From Halocaridina rubra (lineage: Eukaryota > Arthropoda > Malacostraca > Decapoda > Atyidae): a DNA stretch of 64,000 nucleotides. Positions 22,962 to 37,915 of the stretch are shown in pieces. Where the stretch lies: NCBI GenBank assembly GCA_037179515.1, contig JAXCGZ010015113.1, forward strand, positions 189,626 to 253,625, read 5' to 3'. The notes below the pieces were generated by a model, which was given only the letters and a program-made list of their open reading frames with translations, ran no database searches and had not been told where the DNA came from. Position numbers and translations under genes: made by a program. The stretch's first letter is position 1, and each line of letters starts with the position of its first letter.

Positions 22962-24308
22962 AGATCTGACTTCCTCTTTGGGTTGATTTGCAGCCCGGCT
23001 TCTTTTCCCTGCCAGGTAAGCCCTAGGCCAAAAAGTCTATAAACAGGGCACTAGTTTTTTTTCGCAGAGGCTGGGTTAAAAATCGTTCTGCCATTTGAAT
23101 TGGACATAATGAAGCTGCCTTGAAATATTGGCAGTTGGTGAAGTGGAGGGAAGTCATCCTAGCCGATATATAAATGTTTTTTTTTTTTTTTTGCAGATCT
23201 GATTTTTTCTTTGGGTTGATTTGCAGGCCTGCACCTTTTTCCTGCCAGGTAAGCCCTAGGCCAAAAAGTCCATAAACAGGGCAATAGCTTTTTTTATATT
23301 ATTTTGACAAGTGAGCCTTAGGCTAAAACGCCCCTATACAGGGCACTAGTTTTTTTTTTTATATGATCCTGACTGGTGAGCCTTAGCCTAAAAAGCCCCT
23401 ATACAGGGCACTAGTTTTTTTTTTTATATGATCCAGACAGGTGAGCCTTAGGCTAAAAAGCCCCTATACAAGACACTAGTTTTTTTTATATGATCCTGAT
23501 AGGTGAGCCCTAGGCCAAAAAGCCCCTATACAGGGCACTAGTTTTTTTTATATGATCCTGACAGGTGAGCCATGGGCCAAAAAGCCCATATACAGGGCAC
23601 TAGTTTTTTTTTTATATATGAACCTGACAGGTGAGCCCAAGGCCAAAAAGTCTTTAAACAGGGCTTTAGTGTCTTTTCTGGTTATCCTGCATTTCCCAAC
23701 ACCAACCCTCCCCATTTATCCGGGCTTGGGACCGGCACTGCTTTCGCAGAGGCTGGGTTAAAAATCATTCTGCCATTTGAATAGGACATAATGAAACTGC
23801 CTTGAAATATTGACAGTTGGTGAAGTGGAGGGAAGTCATTTTAGACGATATTTTTATTTATTTTTATTTTTTTTGCAGATCTGACTTCCTCTTTGAGTTG
23901 ATTTGCAGCCCTGCATCTTTTCCCTGCCAGGTAAGCCCTAGGCCAAAAAGTCTATAAACAGGGCTCTAGTTTTTTTTCGCAGAGGCTGGGCAAAAAATCA
24001 TTCTGCCATTTGAATTGGACATAATGAAACTGTCTTGAAATATTGGCAGTTGGTGAAGTGGAGGGAAGTCATCTTAGCCGATATATTTTTTTTTTTTCAG
24101 ATCTGACTTCCTGTTTGGGTTGATTTGCAGCCCTGCATCTTTTCCCTGCCAGGTAAGCCCTAGGCCAAAAAGTCTATAAACAGGGCACTAGTTTTTTTTC
24201 GCAGAGGCTGGGTTAAAATCATTCTGCCATTTGAATCGGACATAATGAAGCTGCCTTGAAATATTGGCAGTTGGTGAAGTGGAGGGAAGTCATCTTAGAC
24301 GATATTTT

Positions 24309-24321
24309 TTTTGGGGGGGGC
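24309..24321 (+). repeat. Poly-G replacement in the T-tract slot
   Basis: Here, and at about 37681-37690, the tract before CAG/ATCTGAC ends in eight to ten or more G bases instead of T. Two non-adjacent units share it. Confidence 0.9.
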
Positions 24322-26795
24322 AGATCTGACTTCCTCTTTGGGTTGATTTGCAGGCCTGCACCTTTTTCCTGCCAGGGAAGCCCTAGGCCAAAAAGTTTAT
24401 AAACAGGGCACTAGCTTTTTTTTATATGATTTTGACAGGTGAGCCTTAGGCTAAAACGCCCCTATACAGGGCACTAGTTTTTTTTATATGATCCTGACAG
24501 GTAAGCCGTAGGCTAAAAAGCCCCTATACAGGGCACTTGTTTTGTTTTATATGATCTTGCCAGGTAAGCCCTAGGCGAAAAAGTCTATAAACAGGGCAGT
24601 AGTTTTTTTTATATGATCCTGACAGGTTAGCCTTAGGCCAAAAAGCCCCTATACAAGGCACTAGTTTTTTTTTATATGATCCTGACAGGTGAGCCTTAGG
24701 CTAAAAAGCCCCTATACAAGGCACTAGTTTTTTTATATGATCCTGACAGGTGAGCCCTAGGCCAAAAAGCTCCTATACAGGGCTCTAGTTTTTTTTTATA
24801 TGATCCTGACAGGTGAGCCATGGGCCAAAAAGCCCCTATACAGGGCACTAGTTTTTTTTTTTATATATGATCCTGACAGGTGAGCCCAAGGCCAAAAAGT
24901 CTTTAAACAGGGCTTTAGTGTCTTTTCTGGTTATCCTGCATTTCCCAACACCAACCCTCCCCATTTATCCGGGTTTGGGACTGGCACTGCTTTCGCAGAG
25001 GCTGGGTTAAAAATCATTCTGCCATTTGAATCGGACATAATGAAACTGCCTTGAAATATTGGCAGTTGGTGAAGTGAAGGGAAGTCATTTTAGACGATAT
25101 TTTTTTTTTTTTTTTTTTTTTTTTTTGCAGATCTGACTTCCTCTTTGAGTTGATTTGCAGCCCTGCATCTTTTCCCTGCCAGGAAAGCCCTAGGCCAAAA
25201 AGTCTATAAACAGGGCATTAGTTTTTTTTCGCAGAGGCTGGGTTAAAAATCATTCTGCCATTTGAATTGGACATAATGAAGCTGCTTTGAAATATAGGCA
25301 GTTGGTGAAGTGGAGGGAAGTCATCTTAGCAGATATATATTTTTTTTTGCAGATCTGACTTCCTCTTTGGGTTGATTTGCAGGCCTGCACCTTTTTCCTG
25401 CCAGGTAAGCCCTAGGCCAAAAAGTCCATAAACAGGGCAATAGCTTTTTTTTATATTATTTTGACAGGTGAGCCTTAGGCTAAAACGCCCCTATACAGGG
25501 CACTAGTTTTTTTATATGATCTTGCCAGGTAAGCCCTAGGCCAAAAAGTCTATAAATAGGGCAGTAGTTTTTTTTATATGATCCTGACAGGTTAGCCTTA
25601 AGCCAAAAAGCTCCTATACAGGGCACTAGTTTTTTTTTTATATGATCCTGACAGGTGAGCCTTAGGCTAAAAAGCCCCTATACAAGGCACTAGTTTTTTT
25701 ATATGATCCTGACAGGTGAGCCCTAGGCCAAAAAGCCCCTATACAGGGCATTAGTTTTTTTATATGATCCTGACAGGTGAGCTATGGGCCAAAAAGCCCC
25801 TATACAGGGCAAGAGTTTTCTTTTTTATATATGATCCTGACATGTGAGCCCTAGGCAAAAAAGCCTTTAAGCAGGGCTTTAGTGTCTTTTCTGGTTATCC
25901 TGCATTTCCCAACACCAACCCTCCCCATTTATCCGGGCTTGGGACCGGCACTGCTTTCGCAGAGGCTGGGTCAAAAATCATTCTGCCATTTGAATCGGAC
26001 ACAATGAAGCTGCCTTGAAATATTGGCAGTTGGTGAAGTGGAGGCAAGTCATCTTAGACGATATTTTTTTTATATTTTTTTTTTTGCAGATCTGACTTCC
26101 TCTTTGGGTTGATTTGCAGCCCTGCATCTTTTTTCTGCCAGGTGAGCCCTAGGCCAAAAAGTCTATAAACAGGGCACTAGTTTTTTTTATATGATCCTGA
26201 CAGGTGAGCCTTAAGCTAAAAAGACCCTATACAGGGCACTTGTTTTGTTTTATATGATCCTGCAAGGTACGCCGTAGGCCATAAGTCTATAAACAGGGCA
26301 CTAGTTTTTTTTTATATGATCCTGACAGGTTAGCCTTAGGCCAAAAAGCCTCTATACAGGGCACTAGTTTTTTTTTATATGATCCTGACAGGTGAGCCTT
26401 AGGCTAAAAAGCCCCTATACAAGGCACTAGTTTTTTTTATATGATCCTGAGAGGTGAGCCCTAGGCCAAAAAGCCCCTATACAGGGCTCTAGTTCTTTTA
26501 TATGATCCTGACAGGTGAGCCATGGGCCAAAAAGCCCCTATACAGGGCAAGAGTTTTTTTTTATATATGATCCTGACAGGTGAGCCCTAGGCCAAAAAGT
26601 CTTTAGACAGGGCTTTATTGTCTTTTCTGGTTATCCTGCATTTTCCAACACCAACCCTCCCCATTTATCCGGGCTTGGGACCGGCACTGCTTTCGCAGAG
26701 GCTGGGTTTAAAATCATTCTGCCATTTGAATCGGACATAATGAAGCTGCTTCGAAATATTGGCAGTTGGTGAAGTGGAGGGAAGTCATCTTAGAC

Positions 26796-26829
<34 letters not shown>

Positions 26830-29800
26830 AGATCTGACTTTCTCTATGGGTTGATTTGCAGCCCAGGATCTTTTTCCTGCCAGGTAAGCCCTAGGCCAAA
26901 AAGTCTATAAACTGAGCACTAGTTTTCTTTTATATGATCCTGACAGGTGAGCCTTAAGCTAAAAAGCCCCTATACAGGGCACTTGTTTTGTTTTATATGA
27001 TCCTGCCAGGTAAACCCTAGGACAAAAAGTCTATAAACAGAGCACTAGTTTTTTTTATATGATCCTGACAGGTGAGCCTTAGACCAAAAAGTCCCTATAC
27101 AGGACACTAGTTTCTTTTTTTATATGATCCAGACAGGTGAGCCTTAGGCTAAAAAGCCCCTATACAGGGCATTAGTTTTTTTATATGATCCTTGGCAGGT
27201 GAGCCCTAGGCCAAAAAGTCCCTATACAGGGCACTATTTTTTTTTATATGATCCTGACAGGTGAGCCATGGGCCAAAAAGCCCATAAACAGGGCCCTAGT
27301 TTTTTTTATATATATATGATCCTGACAGGTGAGTCCTAGGCCAAAAAGTCTTTAATCATGGCTTTAGTGTCTTTTTTGGTTATCCTGCATTTCCTTACAC
27401 CAAACCCAACCCATTTATCCGGGCTTGGGACCGGCACTGCTTTTGCAGAGGCTGGGTTAAAAATCATTCTACCATTTGAATCGGACATAATGAAGCTGCC
27501 TTGAAATATTGGCAGTTGGTGAAGTGGAGGGAAGTCATGTTAGACGATATTTTTTTTTTTTTGCAGATCTGACTTCCTCTTTGGGTTGATTTGCAGGTCT
27601 GCATCTTTTTCCTGGCAGGTAAGCCCTATGCCAAAAGGTCTATAAACAGGGCACTAGTTTTTTTTCGCAGAGACTGGGTTAAAAATCATTCTGCCATTTG
27701 AATCGGACATAATGAAGCTGCCTTGAAATATTGGCAGTTGGTGAAGTGGAGGGAAGTCATCTTAGACGATATATATATATATATTTTTTTTTTGGCAGAT
27801 CTGACTTCCTCTTTGGGTTGATATGCAGGCCTGCACCTTTTTCCTGCCAGGTAAGCCCTAGGCCAAAAAGTCTATAAACAGGGTACTAGGTTTTTTTTAT
27901 ATGATTTTGACAGGTGAGCCTTAGGCTAAAACGCCCCTATACAGGGCACTAGTTTTTTTTTATATGATCCCGACTGGTGAGCCTTAGGCTAAAAAGCCCC
28001 TATACAGGACACTTGTTTTGTTTAATATGATCTTGCCAGGTAAGCCCTAGGCCAAAAAGTCTATAAACAGGGCAGTAGTTTTTTTATATGATCCTGACAG
28101 GTTATCCTTAGGCCAAAAATCCCCTATACAGGGCACTAGTTTTTTTTTATATGATCCTGACAGGTGAGCCTTATGCTAAAAAGCCCCTATACAAGGCACT
28201 AGTTTTTTTATATGATCCTGACAGGTGAGCCCTAGGCCAAAAAGCTCCTATACAGGGCTCTAGTTTTTTTATATGATCCTGACAGGTGAGCCATGGGCCA
28301 AGAAGCCCATATACAGGGCACTTATTTTTTTTTTATATATGATCGTGATAGGTGAGCCCTAGGCCAAAAAGTCTTTAAACAGGGCTTTAGTGTCTTTTTT
28401 GGATATCCTGCATTTCCCAACATCAACCCTCCCCATTTATCCGGGCTTGGGACCGGCACTGCTTTCGCAGAGGCTGGGTTAAAAATCATTCTGCCATTTC
28501 AATCGGACATAATGAAACTGCCTTGAAATATTGTCAGTTGGTGAAGTGGAGGGAAGTCATTTTGACGATATTTTTTTTTTTTTTTTTTGCAGATCTGACA
28601 TCCTCTTTGGGTTGATTTGCAGCCCTGCATCTTTTCCCTGCCAGGTAAGCCCTAGGCCAAAAAGTCTATAAACTGGGCATTAGTTTTTTTTTTGCAGAGG
28701 CTGGGTTAAAAATCATTCTGCCATTTGAATTGGACATAATGAAGCTGCCTTGAAATATTGGCAGTTGGTGAAGTGGAGGGAAGTCATCTTAGACAATATT
28801 TTTTTTTCTTTTTTTGCAGATCTGACTTCCTATTTGGGTTGATTTGCATGCCTGCACCTTTTTCCTTCCAGGTAATCCCTATGCCAAAAAATTTATAAAC
28901 AGGGCACTAGCTTTTTTTTTATATGATTTTGACAGGTGAGCCTTAGGCTAAAACGCCCCTATACAGGGCACTAGTTTTTTTATATGATCCTGACAGGTGA
29001 GCCTTTGGCTAAAAAGCCCCTATACAGGGCACTTGTTTTGTTTTGTATGATCTTGCCATTTAAGCCCTAGGCCAAAAAGTCTATAAACAGGGCAGTAGTT
29101 TTTTTTATTTGATCCTGACAGGTTAGCCTTAGGACAAAAAGCCCCTATACAGGGCACTAGTTTTTTTTTTATATGATCCTGACCTGTGAGCCATGGGCCA
29201 AAAAGCCCCTATACAGGGCACTAGTTTTTTTTTATATATGATCGTGACAGGTGAGCCCTAGGCCAAAAAGTCTTTAAACAGGGCTTTAGTGTCTCTTCTG
29301 GTTATCCTGCATTTCCCAACACCAACCCTCCCCATTTATCCGGGCTTGGGACCGGCACTGCTTTCGCAGAGGCTGGGTTAAAAATCATTCTGCCATTTGA
29401 ATCGGACATAATGAAGCTGCCTTGAAATATTGGTCAGTTGGTGAAGTGGAGTGAAGTCATCTTAGACGATATTTTTTTTCTTTTTTTTTTCAGATCTGAC
29501 TTCCTCTTTGGGTTGATTTGCATGCCTGCACCTTTTTCCTGCCAGGTAAGCCTTAGGCCAAAAACTCTATAAACAGGGCACTAGCTTTTTTTTATATGAT
29601 TTTGACAGGTGAGCCTCAGGCTAAAATGCCCCTATACAGGTCACTAGTTTTTTTTATATGATCCTGACAGGTGATCCTTAGGCTAAAAAGCCCCTATACA
29701 GGGCACTTGTTTTGTTTTATATGATCTTGCCAGGTAAGCCCTAGGCCAAAAAGTCTATAAACAGGACAGTAGTTTTTTTTATATGATCCTGACAGGTTAG

Positions 29801-32800
29801 CCTTATGCCAAAAAGCCCCTATACAGGGCTCTAGTTTTTTTTATATGATCCTGACAGGTGAGCCTTAGGCTAAAAAGCCCCTATACAAGGCACTAGTTTT
29901 TTTATATGATCCTGACAGGTGAGCCCTAGGCCAAAAAGCTCCTATACAGTGCTCTAGTTTTTTTTTATATGATCCTGACAGGTGAGCCATGGGCCAAAAA
30001 GCCCCTATACAGGGCACTAGTTTTTTTTTTATATATGATCCTGACAGGCGAGGCCAAGGCCAAAAAGTGTTTAAACAGGGCTTTAATGTCTTTTCTGGTT
30101 ATCCTGCATTTCCCAACACCAACCCTCCCCATTTATCCGGGCTTGGGACCGACGCTGCATTTGCAGAGGCTGGGTTAAAAATCATTCTGCCATTTGAATC
30201 GGACATAATGAAACTGCCTTGAAATATTGGCAGTTGGTGAAGTGGAGGGAAGTCATTTTAGACGATATTTATTTATTTATTTTTGTTTGCAGATATGACT
30301 TCCTCTTTGGGTTGATTTGCAGCCCTGCATCTTTTCCCTGCCAGGAAAGCCCTAGGCCAAAAAGTCTATAAACAGAGCATTAGTTTTTTTTCGCAGAGGC
30401 TGGGTTAAAAATCATTCTGCCATTTGAACTGGTCATAATGAAGCTGCCTTGAAATATTGGCAGTTGTTGAAGCGGAGCAAAGTCATCTTAGCAGATATAT
30501 ATATATTTTTTTTGCAGATCTGACTTCCTTTTTGGGTTGATTTGCAGGCCTGCACCTTTTTCCTGCCAGGTAAGCCCTAGGCCAAAAAGTCCATAAACAG
30601 GGCAATAGCTTTTTTTATATTATTTTGACAGGTGAGCCTTAGGCTAAAACGCCCCTATACAGGGCACTAGTTTTTTTATATGATCTTGCTAGGTAAGCGC
30701 TAGGCCAAAAAGTCTATAAACAGGGCACTAGTTTTTTTTATATGATCCTGACAGGTTAGCCTTAGGCCAAAAAGCCCCTATACAGGGCACTAGTTTTTTT
30801 TTTTATATGATCCTGACAGGTGAGCCTTAGGCTACAAAGCCCCTATTCAAGGCACTACTTTTTTATATGATCCTGACAGGTGAGCCCTAGGCCAAAAAGC
30901 CCCTATACAGGGCACTAGTTTTTTTTTATATGATCCTGACAGGTGAGCCATGGGCCATAAAGCACCTATACAGTTCAAGATTTTTATTTTTATATATGAT
31001 CCTGACAGGTGAGCCCTAGGCCAAAAAGTCTTTAAACGGGGCTTTAGTGTCTTTTCTGGTTATCCTGCATTTCCCAACACCAACCCTCCCCATTTATCCG
31101 GGCTTGGGACCGGCACTGCTTTCGCAGAGGCTGGGTTAAAAATCATTCTGCCATTTGAATCGGACATAATGAAGCTGCCTTGAAATATTGGCAGTTGGTG
31201 AAGTGGAGGGAAGTCATCTTAGACGATTTTTTTTTTTTTTTTTTTTTTTTTGCAGATCTGACTTCCTCTTTGGGTTGATTTGCAGCCCTGCATCATTTTT
31301 CCTGCCAGGTGAGCCCTAGGCCAAAAAGTCTATAAACAGGGCACTAGATTTTTTTATATGATCCTGACAGGTGAGCCTTAAGCTAAAAAGCCCCTATACA
31401 AGGCACTTGTTTTGGTTTATATGATCCTGCCAGGTAAGCCCAAGGCCAAAAAGTCTATAAACAGGGCACTAGTTTTTTTTATATGATCCTGACAGGTGAG
31501 CCTTAGGCCAAAAAGCAGCTATACAGGACACTAGTTTCTTTTTTTATATGATCCTGACAGGTGAGCCTTAGGCTAAAAAGCCCCTATACAGGGCATTAGT
31601 TTTATTACATGATCCTGACAGGTGAGCCTTAGGCTAAAAAGCCCCTATACAGGGCATTAGTTTTATTACATGATCCTGACAGGTGAGGTCTAGGCCAAAA
31701 AGCCCCTATGCAAGGCACTAGTTTTTTTATATGTTCCTGACAGGTGAGCCATGGGCCAAATAGCCCATATACAGGGCACTAGTTTTTTTTTATATATGAT
31801 CCTGACAGGTGAGCCCTAGGCCAAAAAGTCTTTAATCATGGCTTTTGTGTCTTTTCTGGTTATCCTGCATTTCCCAACACCAACCCTCCTCATTTATCCG
31901 GGCTTGGGACCAGCACTGCTTTCGCAGAGGCTGGGTTAAAAATCATTCTGCCATTTGAATTGGACATAATGAAGCTGCCTTGAAATATTGGCAGTTGGTG
32001 AAGTGGAGGGAAGTCATCTTAGACAATTTTTTTTTTTTTTTTTTGCAGATCTGACTTCCTCTTTGGGTTGATTTGCAGCCCTGCATCTTTTCCCTGACAG
32101 GTAAGCCCTAGGCCAAAAAGCCTATAAACAGGGCACTAGTTTTTTTTCACAGAGTCTGGGTTAAAAATCATTCTGCCATTTGAATCGGACATAATAAAGC
32201 TGCCTTGAAATATTGGCAGTTGGTGAAGTGGAGGGAAGTCATCTTAGACGATATATTTTTTTTTTTTTTTGCAGATCTGACTTCCTCTTTGGGTTGATTT
32301 GCAGGCCAGCACATTTTTCCTGCCAGGTAAGCCTTAGGCCAAAAAATTTATAAACAGGGCAGCAGCTTTTTTTTTATATGATTTTGACAGGTGAGCCTCA
32401 GGCTAAAACGCCCCTATACAGGGCACTAGTTTTTTTTATATGATCCTGACAAGTGAGCCTTTGGCTAAAAAGCCCCTATACAGGACACTTGTTTTGTTTT
32501 ATATGATCTTGCCAGGTAAGCCCTAGGCCAAAAAGTCTATAAACAGGGCAGTAGTTTTTTTTATATGATCCTGACAGGTTAGCCTTAGGCCAAAAAGCCC
32601 CTATACAGGGCACTAGTTTTTTTTTATATGATCCTGACAGGTGAGCCTTAGGATAAAAAGCCCCTACATAAGGCACTAGTTTTTTATATGATCCTGACAG
32701 GTGAGCCCAAGGCTAAAAAGCTCCTACACAGGGCACTCGCTTTTTTTATATGATCCTGACAGGTGAGCCATGGGCCAAAAAGCCCCTTTACAGGGCACTA

Positions 32801-35800
32801 GTTTCTTTTTTTATATATGATCGTGACAGGTGAGCCCTAGTCCAAAAAGTCTTTAAACAGGGCTTTAGTGTCTCTTCTGGTTATCCTGCATTTCCCAACA
32901 CCAACCCTCCTCATTTATCCTGGCTTGATACCGGCACTGCTTTCGCAGAGGCTGGGTTAAAAATCATTCTGCCATTTGAATCGGACATAATGAAGCTGCC
33001 TTGAAATATTGGCAGTTGGTGAAGTGGAGGGAAGTCATCTTAGACGATATTTTTTTTTTCTTTTTTGCAGATCTGACTTCCTCTTTGGGTTGATTTGCAG
33101 CCCTGCATCTATTCCCTGCCAGGTAAGCCCAAGGCCAAAAAGTCTATAAACAGGGCATTAGTTTTTTTCGCAGAGGCTGGGTTAAAAATCAATCTGCCAT
33201 TTGAATTGGACATAATGAAGCTGCCTTGAAATATTGGCAGTTGGTGAAGTGGAGGGAAGTCATCTTGAACGATATTTTTTTTTTTTTGCAGATTTGACTT
33301 CCTCTTTGGGTTGATTTGCAGGCCTGCACCTTTTTCCTGCCAGGTAAGCCCTAGGCCAAAAAGTCCATAAACAGGGCAATAGTTTTTTATATTATTTTGA
33401 CAGGTGAGCCTTAGGCTAAAACGCCCCTATACAGGGCACTAGTTTTTTTTATATGATCTTGCCAGGTAAGCTTTAGGCCAAAAAGTCTATAAACAGGGCA
33501 ATAGTTTCTTTTTATATGATCCTGACAGGTTAGCCTTAGGCCAAAAAGCCCCTATACAGGCACTAGTTTTTTTTTATATGATCCTGACAGGTGAGCCTTA
33601 GGCTAAAAAGCCCCTATACAAGGCACTACTTTTTTTATATGATCCTGAGAGGTGAGCCCTAGGCCAAAAAGCCCCTATACAGGGCACTAGTTTTTTTATA
33701 TGATCCTGACAGGTGAGCCATGGGCCAAAAAGCCTCTATACAGGGCAAGAGTTTTTTTTTTATATATGATCCTGACTTGTGAGCCATGGCCAAAAAGTCT
33801 TTAAACAGGGCTTCAGTGTCTTTTCTGGTTATCCTGCATTTTCCAACACCAACCCTCCCTATTTATCCGGGCTTGGGACCGGCACTGATTTCGCAGAGGC
33901 TGGGTTAAAAATCATTCTGCTATTTGAATCGGACATAATGATGCTGCCTTGAAATATTGCCAGTTGGTGAAGTGGAGGGAAGTCATCTTAGACGATATTA
34001 ATTTTTTTTTTATTTTTTTTTTTTTTTGCAGATCTGACTTCCTCTTTGGGTTGATTTGCAGCCCTGCATCTTTTTCCCTGCCAGGTGAGCCCTAGGCCAA
34101 AAAGTCTATAAACAGGGCACTAGATTTTTTTATATGATCCTGACAGGTGAGCCTTAAGCTAAAAAGCCCCTATACAGGGCACTTGTTTTGTTTTATATGA
34201 TCCTGCCAGGTAAGCCCTAGGCCAAAAAGTCTATAAACAGGGCACTAGTTTTTTTTTATATGATCCTGACAGGTGAGCCTTAGGCCAAAAAGTCCCTATA
34301 CAGGACACTAGTTTCTTTTTTTATATGATCCTGACAGGTGAGCCTTAGGCTAAAAATCCCCTATACAGGACATTAGTTTTTTTATATGATCCTGACAGGT
34401 GAGCCCTAAGCCAAAAAGCCCCTATACAGGGCACTAGTTTTTTTATATGATCCTGACAGGTGAGCCAGGGGCCAAAAAGCCCCTATACAGGGCACTAGTT
34501 TTTTTTATATATATGATCCTGACAGGTGAGTCCTAGGCCAAAAAGTCTTTAATCATGGCTTTAGTGTCTTCTCTGGTTATCCTGCATTTCCCATCACCAA
34601 CCCAACCCATTTATCCAGGCTTGGGACCGGCACTGCTTTTGCAGAGGCTGGGTTAAAAATCATTTTACCATTTGAATCGGACATAATGAAGCTGCCTTGA
34701 AATATTGGCAGTTGGTGACGTGGAGGGAAGTCATCTTAGACGATATTTTTTTTTTTTTTTTGCAGATCTGACTTCCTCTTTGGGTTGATTTGTAGCCCTG
34801 CACCTTTTCCCTGCCAGGTAAGCCCTAGGCCAAAAAGTCTATAAACAGGGCACTAGTTTTTTTCGCAGAGGCTGGGTTAAAAATCATTCTGCCATTTGAA
34901 TTGGACATAATGAAGCTGCCTTGAAATATTGGCAGTTGGTGAAGTGTAGGGAAGTCATCTTAGACGATATATTTTTTTTTTTGACAGATCTGACTTCCTC
35001 TTTGGGTTGATTTGCAGGCTTGCACCTTTTTTCTGCCAGGTAAGCCTTAGGCCAAAAAGTCTATAAACAGGTCACTAGTTTTTTTTATATGATTTTGACA
35101 GGTGAGCCTTAAGCTAAAATGCCGATATACAGGGCACTAGTTTTTTTTTATATGATCCTGACAGGTGAGCCTTAGGCTAAAAAGCCCCTATACAGGGCAC
35201 TTGTTTTGTTTTATATGATCTTGCCAGGTAAGCCCTAGGCCAAAAAGTCTATAAACAGGGCAGTAGTTTTTTTTATATGATCCTGACAGGTTAGCCTTAG
35301 GCCAAAAAGCCCCTATACAGGGCACTAGTTTTTTTTTTTATATGATCCTGACAGGTGAGCCTTAGGCTAAAAAGCCCCTATACAAGGCACTAGTTTTTTT
35401 ATATGATCCTGACAGGTGAGCCCTAGGCCAAAAAGCTCCTATACAGGGCTCTAGTTTTTTTTTATATGATCCTGACAGGTGAGCCATGGGCCAAAAAGCC
35501 CCTATACAGGGCACTAGTTTTTTTTTATATATGATTGTGACAGGTGAGCCCTAGGCCAAAAAGTCTTTAAAGAGGGCTTTAGTGTCTTTTCTGGTTATCC
35601 TGCATTTCCCAACACCAACCCTCCCCATTTATCCGGGCTTGGGACCGGCACTGCTTTCGCAGAGGCTGGGTTAAAAATCATTCTGCCATTTGAATCGGAC
35701 ATAATGAAACTGCCTTGAAATATTGGCAGTTCGTGAAGAGGAGGGAAGTAATTTTGACGATATATTTTTTTTTTTTTTTTTGCAGATCTGACTTCCTCTT

Positions 35801-37691
35801 TGAGTTGATTTGCAGCCCTGCATCTTTTCCATGCCAGGTAAGCCCTAGGCCAGAAAGTCTATAAACAGGGCATTAGTTTTTTTCGCAGGGGCTGGGTTAA
35901 AAATCATTCTGCCATTTGAATTGGACATAATGAAGCTGCCTTGAAATATTGGCAGTTGGGGAAGTGGAGGGAAGTCATCTTAGCCGAAATATATATATTT
36001 TTTTTTGCAGATCTGACTTCCTCTTTGGGTTGATTTGCAGCCCTGCACCTTTTTCCTGCCAGGTAAGCCATAGGCCAAAAAGTCCATAAACAGGGCAATA
36101 GCTTTTTTTATATTATTTTGACAGGTGAGCCTTAGGCTAAAACGCCCCTATACAGGGCACTAGTTTTTTTTATATGAGCTCTCCAGGTAAGCCCTAGGCC
36201 AAAAAGTCTATAAACAGGGCAGTAGTTTTTTTTTTATATGATCCTGACAGGTTAGCCTTAGGCCAAAAAGCCCCTATACAGGGCACTAGTTTTTTTTTTA
36301 TATGATCCTGACAGGTGAGCCCTAGGCTAAAAAGCCCCTATACAAGGCACTAGTTTTTTTATATGATCCTGACAGGTGAGCCCTAGGCCAAAAAGCCCCT
36401 ATACAGGGCACTAGTTTTTTATATGATCCTGACAGGTGAGCCATGGGCCAAAAAGCCCCTATACAGGGCAAGAGTTTTTTTTTTATAAATGATCCTGACT
36501 TGTGAGCCATAGCCCAAAAAGTCTTTAAACAGGGCTTTAGTGTCTTTTCTGGTTATCCTGCATTTTCCAACACCAACCCTCCCTATTTATCCGGGCTTGG
36601 GACCGGTACTGCTTTCGCAGATGCTGGGTTAAAAATCATTCTGCCTTTTGAATCGGACATAATGAAGCTGCCTTGAAATATTGGCAGTTGGTGAAGTGGA
36701 GGGAAGTCATCTTAGACGATATTTTTTTTTTTTTTTTTTTTTTGCAAATCTGACTTCCTCTTTGGGTTGATTTGCAGCCCTGCATCTTTTTCCCTGTCAG
36801 GTGAGCCCTAGGCCAAAAAGTCTATAAACAGGGCACTACATTTTTTTATATGATCCTGACAGGTGAGCCTTAAGCTAAAAAGCCCCTGTACAGGGCACTT
36901 GTTTTGTTTCATATGATCCTGCCAGGTAAGCCCTAGGCCAAAAAGTCTATAAACAGTGCAGTAGTTTTTTTTATATGATCCTGACAGGTGAGCCTTAGGC
37001 CAAAAAGTCCCTATACAGGACACTAGTTTCTTTTTTTATATGATCCTGACAGGTGAGCCTTAGGCTAAAAAGCCCCTATACAGGGCATTAGTTTTTTTTA
37101 TATGATCCTGACAGGTGAGCCCTAGGCCTTAAAGCCCATATACAGGGCATTTTTTTTTTATATGATCCTGACAGGTGAGCCATGGGCCAAAAAGCCCATA
37201 TACAGATCACTAGTTTTTTTTTTATATATGATCCTGACAGTCCTAGGCCAAAAAGTCTTTAATCATGGCTTTAGTGTCTTTTCTGGTTATCCTGCATTTC
37301 CCAACACCAACCCAACCCATTTATCCGGGCTTGGGACCGGCACTGCTTTCGCAGAGGCTGGGTTAAAAATCATTCTGCCATTTGAATCGGACATAATGAA
37401 GCTGCCTTGAAATATTGGCAGTTGGTGAAGTGAAGGGAAGTCATCTTAGACGATTTTTTTTTTTTCAGATCTGACTTCCCCTTTGGGTTGATTTGCAGCC
37501 CTGCATCGTTTCCCTGCCAGGTAAGCCCTAGGCCAAAAAGTCTATAAACAGGGCACTAGTTTTTTTTCGCAGAGGCTGGGTTAAAAATCATTCTGCCATT
37601 TCAATCGGACATAATGAAGCTGCCTTGAAATATTGGCAGTTGGTGAAGTGGAGGGAAGTCATCTTAGACGATATTTTTTTGGGGGGGGGGC

Positions 37692-37915
37692 AGATCTGAC
37701 TTCCTCTTTGGGTTGATTTGCAGCCCTGCATCTTTTCCCTGCCAGGTAAGCCCTAGGCCAAAAAGTCTATAAACAGGGCATTAGTTTTTTTCGCAGAGGC
37801 TGGGTTAAAAATCATTCTGCCATTTGAATTGGACATAATGAAGCTGCCTTGAAATATTGGCAGTTGGTGAAGTGGAGGGATGTCATCTTAGCCGATATAT
37901 ATATTTTTTTTTTGC
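37692..37915 (+). repeat. Short (S) satellite unit, type example
   Basis: A 224-bp unit. The exon-like segment and first monomer run to GGGCATTAG plus T, then jump directly to TTCGCAGAGGCTGGG inside the spacer module, skipping seven or eight monomers and the CATTTCCCAACACC...GGCACTGC part. The same junction is found in every short unit examined, so they descend from one deletion. Confidence 0.85.

Noticed and set aside
23552..23761. Recurring ~69-residue plus-strand open frame (start M-ILTGEPWAKK) also at 29969, 55158 and 59621
   Set aside because: It spans two satellite monomers and the spacer. It recurs only because the repeat recurs, is broken in most units, starts at the penultimate-monomer ATG, and has no domain or codon signal.
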